A stretch of DNA of 64,000 nucleotides from Thermococcus sp. (GCF_017656495.1 NZ_JACDNS010000001.1:235452-299451), one strand, 5' to 3'. Shown: positions 52,223 to 62,203, counted from the first letter of the stretch. A program made the numbers and translations. The notes: a model not told the origin generated them from the letters alone.

Positions 52223-53376
52223 TTCTCACACCTCTTAACGGCTTTAACAATCTCTTGAGGTGTATGAACTTCCCCACCAATCTTTGGAATAAGTTCAACT
52301 CTCGCTTTTCCATTGGCTCCTTCTTTAACAAGATGATACAACTGCCCGAGATTCATCTCTGGAACGTAGATTGCGTGAACTTGTTCTGCTATTTTCTCAA
52401 TCATCTCAAAATCAAATGGCCATACAACGTTGAGCTTAAGCAATCCTGCCTTGATTCCTTCACCACGGAGCATCTTCACAGCCCTTATTGCAGAACGAGC
52501 AACGATTCCATAGCTTACTATTGCCACTTCGGCATCGTCGAGCTCAAAAGTCTCGTAATCGATGATATCCTTCTTGTTCTTTTCAATCTTGTTTACAATC
52601 CTTTCAATAAGTTTGTGATGAATTTCAGCGTCTACTGTCTTTGGTCTTCCTTTCTCATCGTGGGTAAGTCCAGTGACGTAGGTTCTGTACCCTTTTCCAA
52701 AGATTGGCATTGGGGGTATTAAATCACCATGAATATCACCGAATGGGTACTTTGCCTCCTCTTCGTTTGCTGGTAGTTTTCTGTAAACGAGTTCTATATC
52801 CTCGGGATTTGGAATATTCACGCGCTCACGCATGTGCCCAACTTCAGCATCTGTAAGCAGAATAACGGGCGTTCTGTATTTTTCAGCCAAATTGAATGCC
52901 CTAATTGTCATATCAAAAGCCTCTTGAACTGTCGCTGGAGTTAATACTATTAAGCTGTGATCTCCGTGAGTTCCCCAAATTGCTTGCATGACATCTCCCT
53001 GTGCTGCTAAAGTGGGCTGACCAGTTGATGGCCCGCTTCTCTGGACATCAACAACAACTATTGGAGTCTCAGTCATAATAGCATAACCCAGATTTTCCAT
53101 CATTAGGCTGAATCCAGGGCCGCTTGTGGCGGTCATAGCTTTAGCTCCAACCCAAGACGCTCCTATAATAGCAGCAATGCTTGCTAATTCATCTTCCATT
53201 TGAATACTTACGCCATCAACGAGAGGCATGTAAAGAGCCATTGCCTCAAAAATCTCGCTTGCAGGGGTTATTGGGTATCCTGCATAAAAGCGACAGCCAG
53301 CTAAAATTGCGGCTCTCGCTATGGCCTCGTCACCTTGTATAAAATCACTTTTGCCAACGGGAAATGGATATCTCAT
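52213..53376 (-). CDS. 2-oxoacid:ferredoxin oxidoreductase, alpha subunit (second set)
   Basis: 387 residues. FIQGDEAIARAAILAGCRFYAGYPITPASEI is the alpha-subunit N-terminal signature; GPSTGQPTLAAQGDV and the C-terminal EMNLGQL are also conserved. With beta and gamma it forms a second enzyme, equivalent by layout to the PF1771-PF1773 cluster of P. furiosus, whose substrate is not certain. A 78-base segment is identical to the alpha gene of the first set. Confidence 0.93.
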   Translation of the reverse strand: MRYPFPVGKSDFIQGDEAIARAAILAGCRFYAGYPITPASEIFEAMALYMPLVDGVSIQMEDELASIAAIIGASWVGAKAMTATSGPGFSLMMENLGYAIMTETPIVVVDVQRSGPSTGQPTLAAQGDVMQAIWGTHGDHSLIVLTPATVQEAFDMTIRAFNLAEKYRTPVILLTDAEVGHMRERVNIPNPEDIELVYRKLPANEEEAKYPFGDIHGDLIPPMPIFGKGYRTYVTGLTHDEKGRPKTVDAEIHHKLIERIVNKIEKNKKDIIDYETFELDDAEVAIVSYGIVARSAIRAVKMLRGEGIKAGLLKLNVVWPFDFEMIEKIAEQVHAIYVPEMNLGQLYHLVKEGANGKARVELIPKIGGEVHTPQEIVKAVKRCEKCI

Positions 53377-53885
53377 TTCAATCCCTCCTCATAACCAACT
53401 CTAAAGGCTTTCAAATTAATTCCCTCAGTCCCTTTCGGAACTCTCCTCCTTATAGCTTCCTCAACACTCTCTTTCTTGACAACTCCAGTTTTGGCAACTA
53501 AATAACCAAGAGCCACCATATTAACTGTTAAAGCAATTCCTGTCGTTTCTTCGGCAAGTCTTGTAAAAGGTGCCCCAATAAACTCTCTATCTGGCTTAAC
53601 TAAGTCCGTATCAACTATCAAGAGTCCATCTTCTTTGAGTGAACCCTTTGTAGTGTTATAGCCGAGTTGAGCTAAAGCTACAAGAACATCAGCCTTAGTG
53701 ACAATTAGGTCATAGATTGGGTCTTTTGATATTATTACATCCGCTATTGAGTGCCCACCCCTACTTGCTGAGCTGTAGTCTTGAGTCTGAACAACGTTTA
53801 ACCCTTCAATTGCAGCGGCTTCACCCAAAATTACACCAGCTAAGACAACACCCTGTCCACCTATACCAGCAAATCTAACCTGCAT
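53373..53885 (-). CDS. korG: 2-oxoglutarate:ferredoxin oxidoreductase, gamma subunit
   Basis: 170 residues, starting MQVRFAGIGGQGVVLAGVILGEAA, the gamma-subunit signature, with QTQDYSSASRGGHSIADV following. Belongs to the KGOR-type set with korD, korA and korB immediately upstream. Its ATG overlaps the stop of korB (TAATG). KGOR oxidises 2-oxoglutarate to succinyl-CoA, reducing ferredoxin; the assignment to 2-oxoglutarate follows the delta subunit and the P. furiosus gene order. Confidence 0.88.
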   Translation of the reverse strand: MQVRFAGIGGQGVVLAGVILGEAAAIEGLNVVQTQDYSSASRGGHSIADVIISKDPIYDLIVTKADVLVALAQLGYNTTKGSLKEDGLLIVDTDLVKPDREFIGAPFTRLAEETTGIALTVNMVALGYLVAKTGVVKKESVEEAIRRRVPKGTEGINLKAFRVGYEEGLK

Positions 53886-54739
53886 TATTCATCACCCAGA
53901 CCAAAGTGCTCGGCAACTTCATCAATCAACTTGTTAAGCTCTTCCGTAAATTCTGGCCTCTGTCTGTTGACGAATTCACCAATTACAAATTTGCCTTCAA
54001 GCTCTTCTGGACTCATCTTCTTAGCTTTGCTAATTGGTATAGAGTTCTTCAAGAACCATCTGAGCATCTCAGCTGGCTCTTTCATTTTATTCCTCCTTCC
54101 AAACTGGACTGGACACTGTGAAATGACCTCAACAAGGGAGAAGCCTTTAACAGTTAAGGCCTTCTTTATACTTTCTATAAGCTGATAAACATGAGCTGTG
54201 GTCCATCTTGCAACATAGCTTGCCCCAGCTTCGGCAACTACCTCAGCTATGTTCAAAGGATGCTCTATGTTTCTGTAGGGTGTTGTTGTCGTTTTGGCAC
54301 CAAAAGGTGTTGTTGGTGCAACTTGACCGCCAGTCATTCCATAGATGAAGTTGTTCACCAAGATGACTGTTATGTCAATATTTCTCCTCGCAGCATGGAT
54401 GAGATGGTTTCCACCAATTCCAGCTAAATCGCCATCTCCACTAATCACGACGACCTTTTTATCTGGCAGACCAACCTTAACACCTGTTGCAAAGGCTATT
54501 GCTCTTCCGTGAGTTGTGTGGAGGGTATCAGCCAAGAAGTACGGTGAGGCAATCCAGGCTGAACAGCCAATTCCGCTCACAACAACCAAATCCTTCGGAT
54601 CAATCTTGAGCTGGTCAATTGCATTTGCAAAGGCATTGAGAACAGTTCCACCACCACAGCCGGGACATAAAGCTGTTGGTAGGGCTTCTTTTCTCAGATA
54701 TTTCGCCATCTTATATTTAGTGTAAATTTCCTTAGCCAT
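53885..54739 (-). CDS. korB: 2-oxoglutarate:ferredoxin oxidoreductase, beta subunit
   Basis: 284 residues from the ATG at 54739 (GGGGTG upstream). CPGCGGGTV, GIGCSAW and the thiamine diphosphate motif GDGDLAGIGGNHLIHA to LVNNFIYGMTGGQ are present. It catalyses the thiamine-dependent decarboxylation step. It is paralogous to the second beta gene, with a 47-base identical stretch near the C-terminus. Confidence 0.9.
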   Translation of the reverse strand: MAKEIYTKYKMAKYLRKEALPTALCPGCGGGTVLNAFANAIDQLKIDPKDLVVVSGIGCSAWIASPYFLADTLHTTHGRAIAFATGVKVGLPDKKVVVISGDGDLAGIGGNHLIHAARRNIDITVILVNNFIYGMTGGQVAPTTPFGAKTTTTPYRNIEHPLNIAEVVAEAGASYVARWTTAHVYQLIESIKKALTVKGFSLVEVISQCPVQFGRRNKMKEPAEMLRWFLKNSIPISKAKKMSPEELEGKFVIGEFVNRQRPEFTEELNKLIDEVAEHFGLGDE

Positions 54740-54740
54740 C

Positions 54741-55928
54741 TCATACACCCCTTATCTCGCGGAGAATTTCTTCAACCGTTAAAGGAACACCACCAATCTT
54801 GTTAACGCCTTTTAGAATTATGTCATCGTTCACATAGCGTTGCACTTCGAGGATTAGCTGCCCTAGGTTCATCTCTGGGACGAGAATAGCTCTGACCCTC
54901 TTTGCAAACTCCTTAACCTTTTTACCTGGGAACGGATGTACGGTCTTTGGAATAAAGAGTCCAACTTTTATGCCCTCTTCCCTTGCCTTGAGAACAGCAC
55001 CAAGGGATGGTCTTGCTGAGACTCCCCAACTTATAACGAGGATTTCCATGTCATCAGTGAAATACTCTTCCCACTTCTCTATATCCTTTTCATGCTTCTC
55101 AATCTTCTTGTGCAAGCGGTTTACAAGTTTTATATGCACTTCAGGGGTGTAAACGTCTCTCAAACCTGTCTCCTTGTGGGTTGAACCTGTTACGTGGGTG
55201 AAATAACCGTGACCAAAGAGAGGCATCGGTGGAATAAGGGAACCATCAACATCTCCAAATGGATATTTGGCCTCTTCCTCATTTTTAGGAAGCTTTCTGT
55301 AAACTATCTCAACTTCCTCGGGATCCGGAATTCTTATCTGTTCTCTTGTGTGCCCAATTACACCATCAGCTAGAAGGACAACAGGGATTCTAAGCTTTTC
55401 AGAGATGTTAAATGCTCTTATCGTTTCCCAGAATGAGTCTTCAACACTTATTGGTGAAATAGCAACAATTGGGTGATCCCCATGAGTTCCCCACCTTGCT
55501 TGGAAAAAGTCTCCTTGAGCACCTTTTGTTGCTTGTCCAGTTGATGGCCCGCTTCTCTGGACATCAACAACAACTATTGGAGTCTCAGTCATAATAGCAT
55601 AACCCAGATTTTCCTGCATCAAGCTAAATCCAGGACCACTTGTTGCAGTCATTGATTTTAACCCTGTCCAAGAAGCGCCAATGATAGCGGCAATACTCCC
55701 AATCTCGTCCTCCATTTGAATGTAATAACCCCTAACCTTTGGTAGCTCTCTTGCCATTGTCTCGGCAATTTCACTTGCTGGTGTTATTGGATAACCAGCG
55801 TAAAATCTACAACCTGCAAAGATTGCCCCATAAGCTATTGCCTCGTCTCCTTGCATGAAATAGTTCCCCTTAGGGTAAAGCTTTTTCAGAAGGTCAATTT
55901 GCTCTGGTTCATCGCCTCGAATAATCAT
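54741..55928 (-). CDS. korA: 2-oxoglutarate:ferredoxin oxidoreductase, alpha subunit
   Basis: 395 residues. FMQGDEAIAYGAIFAGCRFYAGYPITPASEIAETM is the signature; GPSTGQATKGAQGDFF and EMNLGQLILEVQ follow. The ATG at 55928, behind GGTGGTAGTT, is two bases after the stop of korD. An in-frame ATG three codons upstream overlaps the korD stop and is less likely. It carries a 78-base tract identical to the second alpha gene. Confidence 0.9.
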   Translation of the reverse strand: MIIRGDEPEQIDLLKKLYPKGNYFMQGDEAIAYGAIFAGCRFYAGYPITPASEIAETMARELPKVRGYYIQMEDEIGSIAAIIGASWTGLKSMTATSGPGFSLMQENLGYAIMTETPIVVVDVQRSGPSTGQATKGAQGDFFQARWGTHGDHPIVAISPISVEDSFWETIRAFNISEKLRIPVVLLADGVIGHTREQIRIPDPEEVEIVYRKLPKNEEEAKYPFGDVDGSLIPPMPLFGHGYFTHVTGSTHKETGLRDVYTPEVHIKLVNRLHKKIEKHEKDIEKWEEYFTDDMEILVISWGVSARPSLGAVLKAREEGIKVGLFIPKTVHPFPGKKVKEFAKRVRAILVPEMNLGQLILEVQRYVNDDIILKGVNKIGGVPLTVEEILREIRGV

Positions 55929-55930
55929 AA

Positions 55931-56188
55931 CTACCACCTAACAGCTATAGCAAAGTCAGGGCAAAGTAATTCACAGAGTTTGCATCTGACACATTTATCA
56001 GCGTGAATTGGAACTGGATAGTGAACACCCTTTTCGCTTAGCTCTTTGCTCCACTCAAAGACTTTTCTTGGGCAGAGCTCAACGCAGATTCCGCAACCTT
56101 TGCAGAGAAAAGTGTCAACGTCAATTTCTACGTTTTCGGTCTTCCCTATCACAAGATAGTTTTCCTTTTTAATTTCGACATCTGCCAT
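55931..56188 (-). CDS. korD: 2-oxoglutarate:ferredoxin oxidoreductase, delta subunit (ferredoxin-like)
   Basis: 85 residues. CKGCGICVELCP and CVRCKLCELLCP are two [4Fe-4S] motifs. The N-terminal extension of about 28 residues fits KGOR delta subunits. GGTGATGATT precedes the ATG at 56188. It leads the seven-gene operon. TTTAAA at 56234-56239 on the minus strand is a likely TATA element about 46 bases upstream. Confidence 0.9.
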   Translation of the reverse strand: MADVEIKKENYLVIGKTENVEIDVDTFLCKGCGICVELCPRKVFEWSKELSEKGVHYPVPIHADKCVRCKLCELLCPDFAIAVRW

Positions 56189-56233
56189 AATCATCACCTG
56201 CAAATCACTCAGTGTTTTTACGTATGTAAAACA

Positions 56234-56239
56234 TTTAAA
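56234..56239 (-). promoter_or_regulatory. TATA element of the kor operon
   Basis: CTTTAAATG on the minus strand lies about 46 bases before the korD ATG and leaves a leader of about 20 bases. The remaining 56240-56408 stretch is AT-rich and shows nothing else I can support. Confidence 0.4.
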
Positions 56240-56408
56240 GCTTTCGAAAACCAAAAGTGTGGTATCGTCTAAACCAAACACTATGCATCTTTGTGCATTG
56301 AAAAAAGAATTTTGAGAGTTTATTTGGCAGTTTTGACAATGCAAATGAATACTTTTTGAGAAAGTTTTGTAATAACTTTACTTTGCAAATGTAAAGATGA
56401 GGAAAAAA

Positions 56409-57377
56409 TCAGTAAGTGATTAACTGCCAATCCAAAAGTCCTTCTTGAATTATATAACTCCACTCAGCTTTGCATTCATGGTCGAGATTCTCAAGGTATT
56501 TGAGTTCTTGAGTTGCCGAAAACTTTCTTATTGCATCAGCAATTGTCTTATCACATTCCCCACAGTTGTGAGGACCTCTTTTCGAGCCCGCACCTACTGG
56601 ATCACTGAGGATCCTTTTTTCTGGATAAGTTTTTTTAGCCCATTTTAGGATATCAATAACGCTCCATAACCAAGGGGGTCTGTACTCATGTTTTTCCCAA
56701 AGTCTCTCGTATATGGTCCCTTTCTGAATATTTGTGATGTTTATGGAAAATGTATCCGTATAAGGGGCGGCTTTTTTTATGCTCTCTTTTATATCTTCAA
56801 CCCCATCTCTCTCGCTTAAGAAAATCGGTTTTAACAGAAGGTATGTCTTAACTTTTGCACCAGCACTTCTTATCTCCTCACTAGCTTTAACAAACTGCTC
56901 GAAGGTATTTCCTTTATTTATGCTTACATCAGCTATGTCATCATTGGCAGTCTCAAGTCCAACGGCGACTTCAAAATGCTTATCCCCAACAATATCGGCG
57001 AGTTCTTTAACGGCATCATATCTCACAAGCTCTGATCTTGACTCAATCACAATTTCCTTTATATTATTATATTCATCCAGAAGTTTGAAAATTTCCTTTC
57101 TTGTCTCTGGTTTAAGCTCACCATCATCAAGAAAGCTTCCGGAAGTAAAAATTCTCACAGCGACTCTATCTTTTCCTTCAATTTTCCTGAGGGCCTTCTT
57201 CACATATTCAACTATTTCCTCTTGACTCCATGGGTTTTTAGGAGCAGATGCTGGATAGGAGCACATATAACAGGCTTTCCCAATTCTATAACGGTAACAT
57301 CCGATAGTTGGCAAGATTATGAATAATGCTGTTCCCTTTTCTCCAGCCACATTGTCTTCGCTTGTCCAATAAGTCAT
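56409..57377 (-). CDS. Archaeosine synthase radical SAM subunit RaSEA
   Basis: 322 residues. The cluster motif is C27-x8-C36-x2-C39 in CYRYRIGKACYMCSYPAS, the unusual spacing seen in RaSEA (former Elp3-like family), not the common CxxxCxxC. SRSELVRYDAVKEL and VAVGLETANDDIAD fit a radical SAM barrel, and CGECDKT near the end adds cysteines. RaSEA with ArcS converts preQ0-lysine tRNA to archaeosine (G+) at position 15. The ATG at 57377 follows GGTGAG. Confidence 0.9.
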   Translation of the reverse strand: MTYWTSEDNVAGEKGTALFIILPTIGCYRYRIGKACYMCSYPASAPKNPWSQEEIVEYVKKALRKIEGKDRVAVRIFTSGSFLDDGELKPETRKEIFKLLDEYNNIKEIVIESRSELVRYDAVKELADIVGDKHFEVAVGLETANDDIADVSINKGNTFEQFVKASEEIRSAGAKVKTYLLLKPIFLSERDGVEDIKESIKKAAPYTDTFSINITNIQKGTIYERLWEKHEYRPPWLWSVIDILKWAKKTYPEKRILSDPVGAGSKRGPHNCGECDKTIADAIRKFSATQELKYLENLDHECKAEWSYIIQEGLLDWQLITY

Positions 57378-57495
57378 TTTCTCACCTACCAAGGCATCGG
57401 AGTTTGGGTTTTTAAAGTTGCTGTGTTGTTTTCCAACTTACAAAGAGAAAGAGTTATATCTGCAGACTATGTAATTTAAACAGTGGTGAGTCCCA

Positions 57496-58080
57496 ATGGC
57501 ATTGAGTCAGGCAAAAACTTATGGTGGAATTGGTGCAATTTTAGCCCTAATCGGTGGAGCAGTTCCAAAACTGGGTAGCGCGCTGAGTATAGTGGGTATT
57601 GTGCTCATTCTCTTAGCTGTGAAAGAAATTTCAGATGAAGCTGGTGACGAAGCGATTTTCAAGAACTATCTGATATCATTCATCCTCCAGATCGGTGCAT
57701 TCATTGCACTAATAATTGCCATCGTAGCAGTTCTTGGAACATCAATAATAATGATGGGCGGTCCAAGGGCGTTTGAACATGAAATGCAAGATTTTGGAAC
57801 AATAATGACAATCATAGGCAGTATTCTTGTAGGCTTTATAATCTTCTGGATTTTGTTCTCGCTCGGTTCTTACTACCTCAAGAAGAGCTATGAACTGATA
57901 GCTGAGTACACAGGTGTTGATCTCTTTAAAACGACGGGATTACTTTATTTCATAGGTGCTCTGACCGCAATAATACTCATTGGGTTATTAGTAATTCTTG
58001 TAGCGAGAATCCTTGAAATTGTAGCTTACTTCTCTCTCCCAGAAGAGTTACCATCCAAGCAGAGCTCAGTGATAACCTGA
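57496..58080 (+). CDS. DUF996 membrane protein
   Basis: 194 residues with about five transmembrane segments. The N-terminal SQAKTYGGIGAILALIGG and SIVGIVLILLAVKEISDEAGDEAIFKNYLISF match DUF996, a membrane family common in Thermococcales and of unknown function. GGTGAG precedes the ATG. Divergent from RaSEA. Confidence 0.88.
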   Translation: MALSQAKTYGGIGAILALIGGAVPKLGSALSIVGIVLILLAVKEISDEAGDEAIFKNYLISFILQIGAFIALIIAIVAVLGTSIIMMGGPRAFEHEMQDFGTIMTIIGSILVGFIIFWILFSLGSYYLKKSYELIAEYTGVDLFKTTGLLYFIGALTAIILIGLLVILVARILEIVAYFSLPEELPSKQSSVIT

Positions 58081-58133
58081 ATTGTTTTTCTTTTTTACCA
58101 CAAATTTATAAGCAATTTTGAGGAGTTTAACTC

Positions 58134-58919
58134 ATGTCAAAAATACTCATAACAAATGATGATGGGATTAATTCAAGGGGAATCAAAGCAGCAGTTGATG
58201 CTCTTCAGGGGCTTGGAGACATTTATGTTATCGCTCCAATGTTTCAGAGGAGTGCAAGTGGAAGAGCTATGACTCTGCACAGACCTCTTAGAGCTAAACG
58301 TGTAACTATGAAAGGAGTTAAAGCAGCTTATGCTCTGGATGGCATGCCTGTTGACTGTATAGTCTTTGCCTTGGCTCGATTTGGAAGTTTCGATTTAGCA
58401 ATTAGCGGGATTAATCTGGGCGAAAATATGAGCACCGAGATTACAATCTCTGGAACTGCAAGTGCTGCAATCGAAGCTGCAACTCATGGAATTCCAAGCA
58501 TAGCGATAAGCCTAGAGGTGGACAGAGAAAAGCACAAATTCGGTGAGGGGGAGGAAATCAACTTCACAACGGCAAAATTCTTTTTGAGGAAAATTGCAGA
58601 GGCTGTCCTCAGGAGAGGACTCCCAAAAGGTGTGGACATGCTCAACGTCAACGTTCCCTATGATGCAAATGAAAACACCCCAATAGAGATTACGCGCTTA
58701 GCAAGAAGGATGTACAATCCTTCAATTGAGGAAAGAATAGACCCAAAGGGGACACCCTATTATTGGATTGTTGGAACACAGTGTCCAAGAGAAGTGCTTG
58801 AACCAGGGACAGATATGTATGCCGTAAAAGTTGAGAGAAAAGTTAGTGTAACTCCAATAAATATAGACATGACGGCCAAAGTGGATTTAGGGCAATTAAG
58901 GGAGCACTTAGGAATTTAA
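58134..58919 (+). CDS. surE: 5'/3'-nucleotidase SurE
   Basis: 261 residues. ITNDDGINSRG (Asp9, Asp10) near the N-terminus and SGINLGEN with SGTASAAIEAA are SurE landmarks. SurE removes phosphate from nucleoside 5'- or 3'-monophosphates and is thought to help in stress and salvage. The following MarC gene reads the same way. Confidence 0.95.
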   Translation: MSKILITNDDGINSRGIKAAVDALQGLGDIYVIAPMFQRSASGRAMTLHRPLRAKRVTMKGVKAAYALDGMPVDCIVFALARFGSFDLAISGINLGENMSTEITISGTASAAIEAATHGIPSIAISLEVDREKHKFGEGEEINFTTAKFFLRKIAEAVLRRGLPKGVDMLNVNVPYDANENTPIEITRLARRMYNPSIEERIDPKGTPYYWIVGTQCPREVLEPGTDMYAVKVERKVSVTPINIDMTAKVDLGQLREHLGI

Positions 58920-58973
58920 CTATTTCATCACTTAACTTTTTAAGGCAAGATTAAATCTTCTTGGGGGATTGAG

Positions 58974-59597
58974 ATGATTATACTAAAACATCTACTCTAT
59001 GCATACGCAGCATTGTTTGCGATTACGAATCCTATTGGAGCAGTGCCAGTGTTTTTAAGCGTAACACACGGGGTTTCATTACGAGATAGGGTCAGGATTG
59101 CCAAAAAAGTAATGATAACAGTACTTCTCACATTGCTGACTTTCGCTTTAATTGGGGACTGGATATTCTCGTTTTTTGGATCAAGCGTCGATGCCTTCTC
59201 TATTGCAGGTGGAATACTGCTCTTCAGAATGGCTCTTGACATGCTCAGCGGGCAGATTTCAAAGGTCAAGATAAGCGAAGAAGAAGCAGAGGAGATAACA
59301 CTTGAGGATATCGCAATAATTCCCTTAGCCATTCCCTTAATTTCCGGCCCTGGTGCAATAACAACTGTAATGCTCTACATGGCAAAAAGTACAACTGTAG
59401 TTGAAAAATCAATGGTTTTGCTAGCAGTTCTATTGGTTAGCACAACCACATATCTAATTTTGCTTTCAGCAGATAAAGTTGAGAAGAAGCTTGGAAAAAT
59501 TGGAATCAAAGTCTTAACAAGAATGATGGGTTTAATCTTGGCTTCAATTGCAGTTCAAATGGTCATAAATGGCATTAAAGGTGCTTTTAGTTTATGA
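58974..59597 (+). CDS. MarC family integral membrane protein
   Basis: 207 residues with about six transmembrane segments. ALFAITNPIGAVPVFLSVT is the MarC (UPF0056) signature near residue 14, and IPLAIPLISGPGAITTVML a second. Function in archaea is unknown; the bacterial name does not imply antibiotic resistance. GGGGGATTGAG precedes the ATG. The 59598-59805 gap holds the EF-2 promoter and nothing else I recognise. Confidence 0.92.
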   Translation: MIILKHLLYAYAALFAITNPIGAVPVFLSVTHGVSLRDRVRIAKKVMITVLLTLLTFALIGDWIFSFFGSSVDAFSIAGGILLFRMALDMLSGQISKVKISEEEAEEITLEDIAIIPLAIPLISGPGAITTVMLYMAKSTTVVEKSMVLLAVLLVSTTTYLILLSADKVEKKLGKIGIKVLTRMMGLILASIAVQMVINGIKGAFSL

Positions 59598-59747
59598 TCT
59601 TGTTGCTTTCTTTTTTATGAAATCATCAAAAAGTGAAGTTTGTGATGATGAAGGAAGTTGCGGATAAGTTTTCTCTGTAGTCTCAGTGAGAGAAATTGAA
59701 TGTGGAGTAAGATACGCTCAACTCTCCTTATCGTCCTTATGGAAAGA

Positions 59748-59754
59748 TTTATAA
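59748..59754 (+). promoter_or_regulatory. TATA element of the EF-2 gene
   Basis: TTTATAA with the purine-rich GGAAAGA directly upstream (BRE-like) lies about 52 bases before the EF-2 ATG. This is a strong-looking archaeal promoter, as expected for an abundant factor. Confidence 0.6.
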
Positions 59755-59805
59755 CTCAACTTTTTAAGTGAATGATGAACAAGATTATCGTTAAAGGTGA
59801 TGTAA

Positions 59806-62004
59806 ATGGGAAGAAGGGAAGAAATGATTGCGAAAATTAAGGAGTTAATGACTCAGCCTGAGAGAATCAGGAATATGGGTATTGCCGCTCACATTGACCA
59901 CGGTAAGACAACCTTGAGTGATAACCTGCTGGCAGGAGCGGGAATGATTAGCGAGGAGCTTGCAGGAAAGCAGCTTGTCCTTGACTTCGATGAGCAGGAG
60001 CAGGCAAGAGGTATCACAATTAATGCAGCTAACGTTTCAATGGTTCACACTTACGAAGGCAAAGAATATCTCATCAACCTAATTGACACTCCAGGCCACG
60101 TTGACTTCGGTGGTGACGTTACAAGAGCCATGAGAGCAATTGACGGTGCAATCATAGTCGTTGACGCTGTCGAGGGAGTTATGCCACAGACTGAAACAGT
60201 TCTCAGACAAGCCTTAAGAGAATACGTTAAGCCCGTTCTCTTCATCAACAAGGTTGATAGACTCATCAGAGAGCTCAAGCTCACCCCACAGCAGATGCAG
60301 GAGAGATTCGTCAAGATAATCACAGATGTTAACAGGCTCATCAAGAGATATGCCCCAGAGGAGTTCAAGAAGCAGTGGCTGGTTAACGTTAATGATGGAA
60401 GCGTTGCATTCGGGTCAGCTTACTACAACTGGGCTCTCAGTGTTCCATTCATGAAGAAGACCGGAGTTTCCTTTAAGGAAATAATTGACCTCACAAATGC
60501 TGGTGACCTGAAGACTCTTAGAAAGAAGGCCCCACTCCACGTTGTTGTCCTAGATATGGTCGTTAGACACCTGCCAAACCCATTAGAGGCTCAGAAGTAC
60601 AGAATTCCACACCTCTGGCGTGGCGATATTAACAGCGATGTTGGTCAAGCAATGCTCAACTGTGATCCAAAAGGTAAAATGGTCATGGTCGTTACAAAGA
60701 TTATCATTGACAAGCACGCTGGTGAGGTTTCAACGGGAAGAGTCTGGAGTGGTACTGTTAAGACTGGTCAGGAGGTTTATCTCATCTCTGCAAAGAGAAA
60801 AGCTAGAATCCAGCAAGTCGGTATTTACATGGGTCCAGAGAGAGTTAACATGGAGGCAGTTCCAGCCGGTAACATTGTCGCTGTAACTGGTTTGAGAGAT
60901 GCAATGGCCGGTGAGACAGTTGCTCAAGAGCCAATTGAACCGTTCGAAGCTTTGCACTACACAAGCGAGCCAGTCGTTACAGTTGCAATTGAAGCAAAGA
61001 ACATTAAGGACTTGCCAAGACTCATCGAGGCTCTCAGACAGCTTGCTAAGGAAGACCCAACCCTCCAGGTTAAGATTGACCAAGAAACTGGACAGCACTT
61101 GCTCAGCGGTATGGGAGAATTGCACTTAGAGGTTAAGCTCTACAAGCTCAAGGAAGACTGGGGCATTGATGTTGATGTTTCAGAGCCAATCGTCGTCTAT
61201 AGAGAGAGCATCACAAAGGTCAGCCCAATCGTTGAAGGTAAGTCACCAAACAAGCACAACAGATTCTACGTTGTGGTTGAGCCAATGCCAGATAACATTT
61301 ACCAGGCAATTAGAGATGGCGAAATCCCAGAAGGAAGACCAAAGGACAAGAAAGCTGTTGCTAAGAAGCTTGCTGAACTTGGAATGGACTACGAAATCGC
61401 AAAGGGTATTGTTGACGTCTACAGAGGAAACATCTTCCTTGACAACACCAAGGGTATCCAGTACCTCAACGAAGTTATGGACTTGCTTGTCGACGGTTTC
61501 CACCAGGCAATGGACGAGGGGCCACTTGCAAAAGAGCCAGTCATGAAAGTTATTGTCAGATTAGTCGATGCACAAATCCACGAAGACAACGTCCACAGAG
61601 GTCCAGCCCAGATTTATCCAGCAATTAGAACAGCCATTCACTGTGCAATGATGAAAGCTGGTCCAGTCCTCTACGAGCCATACCAGAAAGTTATTATCAA
61701 CGTTCCATACGAGTACATGGGTCCAGTCAGCAGAGAAATCAGCCAGAGAAGAGGTCAGCTCCTTGATATGAGACAAGAGGGTGAAGTTATGACAATTATT
61801 GCAAAGGCTCCAGTTGCTGAAATGTTCGGATTCGCTGGAGCAATCAGAAGTGCAACAAGCGGTAGAGCCTTGTGGAGCACAGAGCACGCTGGATTCGAGA
61901 GAGTTCCACAAGAACTTGCTATCCAGATAATCAGACAGATCAGACAGAGAAAAGGACTTGATCCAAACCCACCAACAGAGAAAGATATCTGTCCACAGTT
62001 TTGA
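59806..62004 (+). CDS. fusA: Translation elongation factor EF-2
   Basis: 732 residues. [10 protein letters not shown] is the P-loop, [12 protein letters not shown] and NKVDR the other GTPase motifs. His597 in DNVHRGPAQ is the residue modified to diphthamide and targeted by diphtheria toxin. EF-2 drives ribosome translocation. The protein is full length with no intein. AAGGTGATGTAA precedes the ATG. It is followed after 269 bases by EF-1alpha in the gene order typical of archaea. Confidence 0.97.
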   Translation: MGRREEMIAKIKELMTQPERIRNMGIAAHIDHGKTTLSDNLLAGAGMISEELAGKQLVLDFDEQEQARGITINAANVSMVHTYEGKEYLINLIDTPGHVDFGGDVTRAMRAIDGAIIVVDAVEGVMPQTETVLRQALREYVKPVLFINKVDRLIRELKLTPQQMQERFVKIITDVNRLIKRYAPEEFKKQWLVNVNDGSVAFGSAYYNWALSVPFMKKTGVSFKEIIDLTNAGDLKTLRKKAPLHVVVLDMVVRHLPNPLEAQKYRIPHLWRGDINSDVGQAMLNCDPKGKMVMVVTKIIIDKHAGEVSTGRVWSGTVKTGQEVYLISAKRKARIQQVGIYMGPERVNMEAVPAGNIVAVTGLRDAMAGETVAQEPIEPFEALHYTSEPVVTVAIEAKNIKDLPRLIEALRQLAKEDPTLQVKIDQETGQHLLSGMGELHLEVKLYKLKEDWGIDVDVSEPIVVYRESITKVSPIVEGKSPNKHNRFYVVVEPMPDNIYQAIRDGEIPEGRPKDKKAVAKKLAELGMDYEIAKGIVDVYRGNIFLDNTKGIQYLNEVMDLLVDGFHQAMDEGPLAKEPVMKVIVRLVDAQIHEDNVHRGPAQIYPAIRTAIHCAMMKAGPVLYEPYQKVIINVPYEYMGPVSREISQRRGQLLDMRQEGEVMTIIAKAPVAEMFGFAGAIRSATSGRALWSTEHAGFERVPQELAIQIIRQIRQRKGLDPNPPTEKDICPQF

Positions 62005-62163
62005 TTTCTCCTTTTTCTCTTCTCTTGGATTTCTATTATACTTTAGTCCGTGTCTAATTGTGTTGTTTCATTTGAACTTTTTTGCTCTAACAGGGCCTTC
62101 CTGTAAAAACTGCGATTAGTTAACTTTTTAAACCCTCCTTTGTATTTTCCTTTGGACTCATGA

Positions 62164-62203
62164 GGCTCTCTTGCAAAAAGCGGGTTTCCCGCTCAAGAGA
62201 GCC
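62164..62203. repeat. 10-bp perfect inverted repeat with nested hairpin upstream of EF-1alpha
   Basis: GGCTCTCTTG (62164-62173) pairs with CAAGAGAGCC (62194-62203). Nested inside, AGCGGG (62179-62184) pairs with CCCGCT (62188-62193) around TTT, leaving a 5-base bulge. A TATA-like TTTTTAAA lies at about 62122-62129 and ACA at 62210-62212. No T tract follows, so it does not look like an ordinary terminator. The surrounding gap (62005-62273) is AT-rich and otherwise featureless except for promoters. Confidence 0.7.

Noticed and set aside
59640..59700. Possible C/D guide RNA before EF-2 (GTGATGATGA)
   Set aside because: A good C-type box is present, but no CTGA box follows on that strand and no terminal stem can be drawn.
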